DNA of 18,280 bases from the NCBI GenBank assembly GCA_964463915.1, contig CAYXEH010000050.1, forward strand, positions 1-18,280, read 5' to 3'. The first letter of the stretch is position 1, and each line of letters starts with the position of its first letter. The position numbers and the translations under genes were made by a program. The stretch comes from PUPG01 sp964463915 (lineage in GTDB: Bacteria > Bacteroidota > Bacteroidia > Bacteroidales > UBA7960). The notes under the pieces were generated by a model that did no database searches, was not told where the DNA came from, and saw only the letters and a list, made by a program, of their open reading frames with translations. Positions 13,433-18,280 of the stretch are shown here, in pieces.

Positions 13433-16033
13433 ATGAAACAAGGAATGATCAATATTGTGCTGATGTGCTTTTTACCCCTGCTGGTTTCGGCCAATGAGGA
13501 AATCCACATCACCTCCTGGCTGAAAACCGGAGCTTTGGAAGTAAACTTTCCGGCCTTCCATGATACCGAAAATGCAGAAGGACAAACTTTCCAGCCAGAT
13601 CAACTGCTTACTTTCTCCCATTTTGAGAAAGCAGATTATTTTCCCGAAGACGGCAAGGAATTTGACTGGCTCAGCGGGAAACAGGGAAACTGGTCGGTAC
13701 AACAGGTCAACACTGAAGGATTTCTGCAGATTGAAGATGGCGACCCCGGTCAACACCAGGTAACCTACATGGCAGCCTATGTGAAAGCCGGCCGCTGGCT
13801 CGAAGGGCAACTGACCCTGGAAAGCCCTTACATGCTTAATGCCTGGCTGAACGGGGAGCAGATCGGCACCAAAACAAGCATGGAAGACAGCACTGACAAT
13901 GCAGGAAGCATCACCCACCAATTTGATCTTCCGCGCGGCACCCACCTGCTGATGATCAAAACACTCCGCCCGGCGGGCGAATCAACCGAATGGGCCATCA
14001 ACGGAACTTTAAGTGTCAAAGAACCCTTTTCCGCTGATGACATCCAGGCAGTCACCCTGCCCGACAACATCAAAAACATTCATCACTTCATGGACGGGAT
14101 CAAGGTCACCAACGTCAGGCCTTCACCCGACGGAAGCATGTATGCCGTAAGCTACAGGCAATCCCTCCCGCCCTCCGACCGTTCAGAGAGCTGGACAGAG
14201 ATCCGTCGTTTTGATGACAATGGCCTGGTGCACTCCTTCCGGTATGCCGATGTGTCGCGCATCACCTGGCTGCCCAACTCCAACGCTGTGTCTTATACCA
14301 CGGTACAGGACGGGAAAACAACCATCCATTGCCATCACATGGAAACCGGGCAGAAACATATTCTTAGCGAGGGGATAGCGCATTTTTCCGGGATGCAGTG
14401 GGCCCCCAACGAATCTTACATTGCATATACCGTGACCGAACTCGGCAGCGGAGCTGACGACGCCATGCGCCACGTCCAGGGGATGCAGGACAGGCAGGGA
14501 CATTTCCGTCACCGCAGCTTTCTTTACAAACTGGACCTGTATTCGGGAATCAGAACACGCCTTACCTATGGCAACCAAACCACCAGCCTGCAAGACATCA
14601 GCCCGGACGGGCGATACCTCGTGTTCAGCCGGTCGGCGCCTGATTACCTGGAAAGGCCTTACTCCAAACAGGACCTGTTCATGCTGGACATCGAAACCCT
14701 GGCCGTTGATACCCTGCTGGCCGATCAGCGCTGGGGCCTTTCCGTGCAGTTCTCTCCCGATGGCGACGCCCTGCTTGCAACCGGCGGACCTTCCGCCTTT
14801 GACCACGCCGGAGAAAATGTGCCCGAAAGAATGATCCCGAACAACTATGACACCCAGGCATATATCTTCTCGCTGGATGACCACTCGGTAGATCCGATCA
14901 CCCTTGACTTTGATCCTTCCGTGGTATCGGCCCAATGGCTGGAACGCGACAACAATATCTACATCCTTGCCGGTGATGAGGATTACAGAAGGCTTTTCCG
15001 ATATGATGTCCGCCGCGGGCGTTTTGAACAAATTGATACCGGCACGGATTTTCTGACCAGTATCAACTATTCATCCAATGAACGCACCGCCACCTATATC
15101 GGCAACCAGGTCAATGCCCCCCACAAAGCCTATGAGATCAACCTGCGAAATGACCGTTTTTCCGTGCTGGAAGATTTCAATGCGGAACAATATCGCCACG
15201 TGAATTTCGGAGAAGTACATGAATGGGACTTCACAGCCTCAACCGGCCAGGAGATCAAAGGACGTTATTACCTGCCACCTGATTTTGATCCCGACCAGGA
15301 ATATCCGGTAATCGTATACCAGTATGGCGGCACCAACCCGGTCGGCAGGACCTTTGGCGGGCGTTACCCCTTCAATCTCTGGGCTGGTCACGGATACATC
15401 GTATATGTGCTTCAACCAAGCGGTGCCACAGGCTTCGGTCAGGAATTCTCTGCAGCCCACGTGAACAACTGGGGAAAAACCGTGGCCGACGAAATCATCG
15501 AGGGCACAGAAAAATTTCTTGAAGCTCATCCTTATGCAGATGCTGACAAAGTTGGCGTGGCCGGCGCTTCCTATGGCGGGTTCATGACCATGCTGCTGCT
15601 GACCCACACCGATATTTTTGCCACAGGAATATCCCATGCAGGGATCAGTAACATTGCCTCCTACTGGGGCGAGGGATACTGGGGCTATTCCTACAGCGCT
15701 GAAGCCACAGCCGAACGCTTCCCCTGGGACAGCGAAGAGCTGTATGTGGACCAAAGCCCCCTTTACCGGGCCGACCAAGTGAACACCCCCCTGTTGCTGA
15801 TCACCGGCGACAGCGACACCAATGTTCCCCCGGGTGAAAGCATCCAGATGTACACCGCGCTTAAAATGCTTGACCGCCCCGTTGAACTGGTGATGGTTGA
15901 AGGGGAGGATCACCATATCCTGACCTACAGTAAACGACTCAAATGGCACGATACCATCATGGCCTGGTGGGACAAACAGCTCAAAGGCGAAGGTGAATGG
16001 TGGGAAAACCAATACCCTGAAAAAAAATATTAA
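13433..16033 (+). CDS. Exported S9-family (prolyl oligopeptidase/DPP IV-like) serine peptidase
   Basis: This 866-residue protein starts with a signal peptide (MKQGMINIVLMCFLPLLVSA), so it is exported. Residues about 20-205 form a beta-rich domain of unknown role (WLEGQLTLESPYMLNAWLNGEQIG looks like a jelly roll). A beta-propeller follows with PD40-type motifs near 229 (RPSPDG), 389 (ISPDGRYLVFS) and 440 (FSPDGD). The C-terminal alpha/beta hydrolase has the full triad: Ser713 in GASYGGF, Asp795 in GDSDTNVPP and His827 in GEDHHIL, with spacings close to human DPP IV. It probably cleaves small peptides, perhaps after proline. A double Glu dipeptidase motif was not identified in the propeller, so exo- versus endopeptidase activity is open. 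Diverges from glyA. Confidence 0.93.
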   Translation: MKQGMINIVLMCFLPLLVSANEEIHITSWLKTGALEVNFPAFHDTENAEGQTFQPDQLLTFSHFEKADYFPEDGKEFDWLSGKQGNWSVQQVNTEGFLQIEDGDPGQHQVTYMAAYVKAGRWLEGQLTLESPYMLNAWLNGEQIGTKTSMEDSTDNAGSITHQFDLPRGTHLLMIKTLRPAGESTEWAINGTLSVKEPFSADDIQAVTLPDNIKNIHHFMDGIKVTNVRPSPDGSMYAVSYRQSLPPSDRSESWTEIRRFDDNGLVHSFRYADVSRITWLPNSNAVSYTTVQDGKTTIHCHHMETGQKHILSEGIAHFSGMQWAPNESYIAYTVTELGSGADDAMRHVQGMQDRQGHFRHRSFLYKLDLYSGIRTRLTYGNQTTSLQDISPDGRYLVFSRSAPDYLERPYSKQDLFMLDIETLAVDTLLADQRWGLSVQFSPDGDALLATGGPSAFDHAGENVPERMIPNNYDTQAYIFSLDDHSVDPITLDFDPSVVSAQWLERDNNIYILAGDEDYRRLFRYDVRRGRFEQIDTGTDFLTSINYSSNERTATYIGNQVNAPHKAYEINLRNDRFSVLEDFNAEQYRHVNFGEVHEWDFTASTGQEIKGRYYLPPDFDPDQEYPVIVYQYGGTNPVGRTFGGRYPFNLWAGHGYIVYVLQPSGATGFGQEFSAAHVNNWGKTVADEIIEGTEKFLEAHPYADADKVGVAGASYGGFMTMLLLTHTDIFATGISHAGISNIASYWGEGYWGYSYSAEATAERFPWDSEELYVDQSPLYRADQVNTPLLLITGDSDTNVPPGESIQMYTALKMLDRPVELVMVEGEDHHILTYSKRLKWHDTIMAWWDKQLKGEGEWWENQYPEKKY

Positions 16034-16042
16034 ATTTTTTCA
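16018..16042 (+). terminator. AT-only inverted repeat at the S9 peptidase stop
   Basis: TGAAAAAA (16018-16025) and TTTTTTCA (16035-16042) are inverted around AATATTAAA and straddle the TAA stop. The T-run on the far arm could act as a weak terminator in either direction. The stem is nearly all A-T, so confidence is low. Confidence 0.25.
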
Positions 16043-16144
16043 AACTTCATGGCACAAAATTTGTTGATTATAGGAGGAATTAATAAACTTGCCTAAAATT
16101 TATCTGGCATTTAATTTCTTTACTTATCAATTAATAATTGTGGG

Positions 16145-17086
16145 ATGAAGGCACTGCGTATTCATCAGTTCGGAGGCCCGGAACAACTTCTGGAAGAGGA
16201 AGTTTCCATGCCTCTGCCCGAGCGCGGGGAGGTACTGGTACGTGTAAATGCCGCCGGTGTCAACCCGGTGGATTTTAAACTGCGAAACGGCTCCCTGAAA
16301 TTATTTACCGGGAAAAAGTTTCCCCGCACCCTGGGTTTTGACATCGCAGGTGTGGTGGAGAGGGCAGATAAGTCATCACCCTTTAAACCGGGAGACAGGG
16401 TTTTTGCCATGATTCCGTTTAAAGGAGGTGGCTACGCGGAGTTTGTATGCGTGAAAAGTGAACTCCTATGCCCCATCCCCGGCGAAATTGACATGATAGA
16501 AGCAGCAGCCACTCCCCTGGCTGCGCTCACTGCGCTGCAGGCATTCCGTAAAAAAGAATACCTCCACGAAGGCCATAAGGTGTTGATCAATGGAGCTTCC
16601 GGGGGCGTGGGCAGTTTTGCCGTCCAAATCGCGAAGGCCCTGGGGGCCCATGTCACTGCGGTGGCCAGCAGCAAAAACCTGGACTTCCTGAAAAAGATCG
16701 GGGCCGATGAGGTGATTGATTACACCTCGGAAGATTTCACCAAACAGCCGCAACAATACCACAAGGTTTTTGATGCCGTCGCTAAAAGCTCATTCAAAAA
16801 GTGCAGGCGCATCCTCAGGAAAGGAGGCAACTATGTCACCACAGTGCCGAACCACGGACTGATCTGTAGCATGATGTGCAATTTCCTGAGAAAAAAGAAA
16901 GCCACTTACATCCTGGTGAAACCCTCGGGAGAAGACCTGCACGTAATTGCCGACATGATCGCCACCGGGCAGGTTAGACCCCAAATAGAAGCAACGTTCC
17001 CCCTGAAAGAAGGACAGCAGGCCCACCGTATGCTGGAAACCGGGAGGGTCAGGGGGAAACTGGTGCTGAACATGGAGCAGGGATGA
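16145..17086 (+). CDS. Zinc-free MDR-family NAD(P)H oxidoreductase (quinone oxidoreductase-like)
   Basis: This 313-residue cytoplasmic enzyme of the medium-chain dehydrogenase/reductase family has a GroES-like N-terminal domain (MKALRIHQFGGPEQLLEEEV, AAGVNPVDFKLRNG, LGFDIAGVVE, FKPGDRVFAM). A Rossmann domain follows, with the nucleotide-binding loop ASGGVGSFAVQIAKALGA at residues 151-168. The catalytic and structural zinc cysteines of alcohol dehydrogenases are absent, which places it with the NADPH quinone reductase/enoyl reductase branch. RVRGKLVLNM is the usual C-terminus. The native substrate cannot be read from sequence. It starts 111 bp after the S9 peptidase. An AGGAGG at 16072-16077 is too far upstream to serve this ATG. 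Confidence 0.92.
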   Translation: MKALRIHQFGGPEQLLEEEVSMPLPERGEVLVRVNAAGVNPVDFKLRNGSLKLFTGKKFPRTLGFDIAGVVERADKSSPFKPGDRVFAMIPFKGGGYAEFVCVKSELLCPIPGEIDMIEAAATPLAALTALQAFRKKEYLHEGHKVLINGASGGVGSFAVQIAKALGAHVTAVASSKNLDFLKKIGADEVIDYTSEDFTKQPQQYHKVFDAVAKSSFKKCRRILRKGGNYVTTVPNHGLICSMMCNFLRKKKATYILVKPSGEDLHVIADMIATGQVRPQIEATFPLKEGQQAHRMLETGRVRGKLVLNMEQG

Positions 17087-17137
17087 CATGGAGCAGGTAT
17101 TGCCGGTAATGAATACGGCATGCCCATCGAACCTGCT
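17070..17137 (+). repeat. Small direct and inverted repeats at the 3' end of the oxidoreductase gene
   Basis: ACATGGAGCAGG occurs at 17070-17081 and 17086-17097 (16-bp period) across the TGA stop. The second copy provides AGCAGGT (17092-17098), which is inverted as ACCTGCT at 17131-17137, with TGCCG/CGGCA (17101-17105/17116-17120) nested inside. The result could fold as a branched hairpin after the stop codon. No T-run follows directly. Confidence 0.4.
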
Positions 17138-17158
17138 TCCCCGGCAGGGAATTCAATT

Positions 17159-17182
17159 TGTTTTCTGCAAACAGTTTTTTTT
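17159..17182 (+). terminator. Weak terminator-like hairpin with T-run
   Basis: TGTTT (17159-17163) and AAACA (17169-17173) pair around TCTGC, followed after one base by eight Ts (17175-17182). The stem is short and A-T rich, but the position, about 75 bp after the oxidoreductase stop and before the dehydratase gene, fits a weak terminator. Confidence 0.3.
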
Positions 17183-17247
17183 GAATAAATGAACAATTAA
17201 CCAGTGTTCCGCATTTTGTATAAACAAACAATTAATGCAATATCATT

Positions 17248-17481
17248 ATGTGGAAAGAAGAAAACAACCAACTGAGCCGTACATTCGTATTTGAAAATTT
17301 TTCAGAAGCGTTTGCCTTCATGGCCCGCGTGGCCTTACTGGCGGAAATCCACGGCCATCACCCGGACTGGAGCAATTCATACAATAAAGTGGAGATCAGC
17401 CTGACCAGCCACGATGCGGGTCATAAGGTTACAGATAAAGATCGGAAAATGGCAGCGGAGATTGATAAGCTGATGGAATAG
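17248..17481 (+). CDS. phhB: 4a-hydroxytetrahydrobiopterin dehydratase (pterin-4a-carbinolamine dehydratase)
   Basis: This is a 77-residue short form of the PCD/DCoH family, which dehydrates 4a-hydroxy-tetrahydropterin so that aromatic amino acid hydroxylases can recycle their cofactor. The signature is intact: Glu33-x3-His37-His38-Pro39, Tyr45 and His55, followed by AGHKVTDKD. His37, His38 and His55 correspond to the catalytic histidines of the mammalian enzyme. The N-terminus is shorter than in proteobacterial PhhB (about 100-118 residues); it starts at MWKEENNQLSRTFVFENF, and short versions are common in Bacteroidota. No phenylalanine hydroxylase gene is in the window, so the partner is elsewhere or the role differs. 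A strong terminator follows 25 bp after the stop. Confidence 0.93.
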   Translation: MWKEENNQLSRTFVFENFSEAFAFMARVALLAEIHGHHPDWSNSYNKVEISLTSHDAGHKVTDKDRKMAAEIDKLME

Positions 17482-17506
17482 CGGAGGCACCCATGTGATC
17501 TGCCCG

Positions 17507-17560
17507 CCTGATCCTGTAGCTGATATTGCATACTATCAGCTGCAGGATCAGGTTTTTTTT
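17507..17560 (+). terminator. Strong intrinsic terminator after phhB
   Basis: A 19-bp stem (17507-17525 with 17534-17552) pairs fully except for one G-U wobble, around the loop TTGCATAC, and is followed at once by eight Ts (17553-17560). This is the clearest Rho-independent terminator in the window. It closes the phhB transcript and isolates the downstream peptidase gene. Confidence 0.92.
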
Positions 17561-17603
17561 GTAATTTCCGCCCCGGAAACTACAAACTTCAATCTGTTTA
17601 TAC

Positions 17604-18280
17604 ATGAATAAGCTTTTCACTGCCACGCTCTTCATTTTTTGCGCATGGGGATTCTCTGGTTGCACCCGGCAACCCGCCCCGGAGATCAACCTCAGATATG
17701 ATGAAAACCAAAGCCTCGAATACCAAGAGGTAATCGAAACCTACCGGGAGCTGGCATCCTACTATGATGAGGCCCGCCTAATGGAAATGGGCCCCACCGA
17801 TACAGGCCGGCCGCTCCACCTGTTCCTGATCTCCGGCGACGGGGATTTCGACCCTGCTTCTCTCAAAGAGAAAGGAAGAAGCATCGTGCTGATCAATAAC
17901 GGGATCCATGCGGGAGAACCGGCAGGGATCGACTCCAGCATTGAGTACGCCGCCGGGTTGCTGCAAAATAAGGACGGGGCGGCTGAGGTACTTGAAAACA
18001 CCACGATTGCCATTATTCCCGTCTACAGTATCGGCGGTTACCTGGATCAGAGCCGGTATTACCGGATGAACCAGAACGGGCCCGAATACAAAGGATCCAG
18101 GCGAAATGCCCGCAACCTGGACCTCAACCGTGATTTCCTAAAACAGGACTCACAAAATGCCCGCTCCTTCCCAGAAATTTTTCACTACCTTGAACCCGAT
18201 GTTTTAATTGACACCCATACCACCAACGGCATGGAGCATCAGGCAGTGATGACCCTGATAACCTCACACCATCAAAAATT
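17604..18280 (+). CDS. Lipoprotein M14-family zinc carboxypeptidase, 3' end outside the window
   Basis: The reading frame is open from ATG 17604 to the edge (225 codons). MNKLFTATLFIFCAWGFSGC is a lipoprotein signal with the modified cysteine at residue 20, so the product should be anchored in the envelope. The M14 peptidase fold shows its zinc ligands His102-x2-Glu105 in NGIHAGEPAG and His205 in DTHTTNG. The substrate-binding motif NARNLDLNRDF (Asn171, Arg176) lies at residues 168-178. The catalytic glutamate should lie beyond the window. Family members release C-terminal residues or act on peptidoglycan peptides; the substrate cannot be assigned. No clear TAnnTTTG promoter was seen in the 43 bp after the phhB terminator, although TTTCCG-CCC-CGGAAA at 17565-17579 is an inverted repeat there. 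Confidence 0.9.
   Translation, partial: MNKLFTATLFIFCAWGFSGCTRQPAPEINLRYDENQSLEYQEVIETYRELASYYDEARLMEMGPTDTGRPLHLFLISGDGDFDPASLKEKGRSIVLINNGIHAGEPAGIDSSIEYAAGLLQNKDGAAEVLENTTIAIIPVYSIGGYLDQSRYYRMNQNGPEYKGSRRNARNLDLNRDFLKQDSQNARSFPEIFHYLEPDVLIDTHTTNGMEHQAVMTLITSHHQK

Noticed and set aside
14183..15031. Long minus-strand open frames (282 codons here, 257 codons at 15239-16012) across the S9 peptidase
   Set aside because: They lie entirely within the peptidase gene, whose full domain set and triad are clear. The antisense frames have no recognisable domain and follow from codon bias.
16072..16148. AGGAGG followed by a 19-codon TTG-initiated frame whose TGA overlaps the oxidoreductase ATG
   Set aside because: It would be a leader peptide for translational coupling, but TTG starts and Shine-Dalgarno use are rare in Bacteroidota and the peptide has no attenuation-type codon run. 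Probably coincidence.

Overview
The window looks like an ordinary chromosomal stretch of a Bacteroidota bacterium, probably an environmental Bacteroidales/Marinilabiliales-type lineage; the order is my inference. The phylum call rests on four things. Promoters match the Bacteroidota -7 consensus TAnnTTTG (six exact matches in intergenic DNA). Shine-Dalgarno sequences are mostly absent. The 2-oxoacid dehydrogenase E1 is an alpha/beta fusion of the type common in this phylum. Gene neighbourhoods such as padR-pspC and rel-fur-purA are also typical. I see no rRNA, tRNA, CRISPR array, insertion sequence, integrase, toxin-antitoxin pair or phage gene.

Layout. Positions 62-1939 (-) hold htpG (Hsp90). 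It diverges across about 280 bp from a padR-pspC two-gene operon (2223-3242, +). Next is a fused E1 2-oxoacid dehydrogenase (3433-5850, +), which converges on a run of six minus-strand genes. In transcription order these are glyA (13260-11980), rel (11904-9652), a Fur-family regulator (9457-8957), purA (8885-7548), a class I methyltransferase (7352-6513) and rubrerythrin (6465-5884). Diverging from glyA is an exported S9 prolyl-oligopeptidase-family peptidase (13433-16033, +). It is followed by a zinc-free MDR quinone-oxidoreductase-like enzyme (16145-17086), a pterin-4a-carbinolamine dehydratase (17248-17481) with a strong intrinsic terminator, and the start of a lipoprotein M14 carboxypeptidase that runs off the right edge.

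How the genes relate. rel, fur and purA form a stress/purine block: Rel makes and degrades (p)ppGpp from GTP/GDP, and PurA is the committed step from IMP to AMP. Each of these three genes has its own promoter-like element, and a hairpin terminator separates glyA from rel, so the six-gene run is probably several transcription units. HtpG, rubrerythrin and the PadR/PspC pair point to protein-folding, oxidative and envelope stress. The two exported peptidases suggest use of external peptides.

The least ordinary material is non-coding: a duplicated hairpin element with a compensatory stem change in the predicted fur leader (9483-9588), a degenerate 36-bp repeat array between purA and the methyltransferase (7385-7541), a palindrome inside the padR promoter, and a palindrome at the predicted transcription start of the S9 peptidase. 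I found no convincing new multi-gene system.
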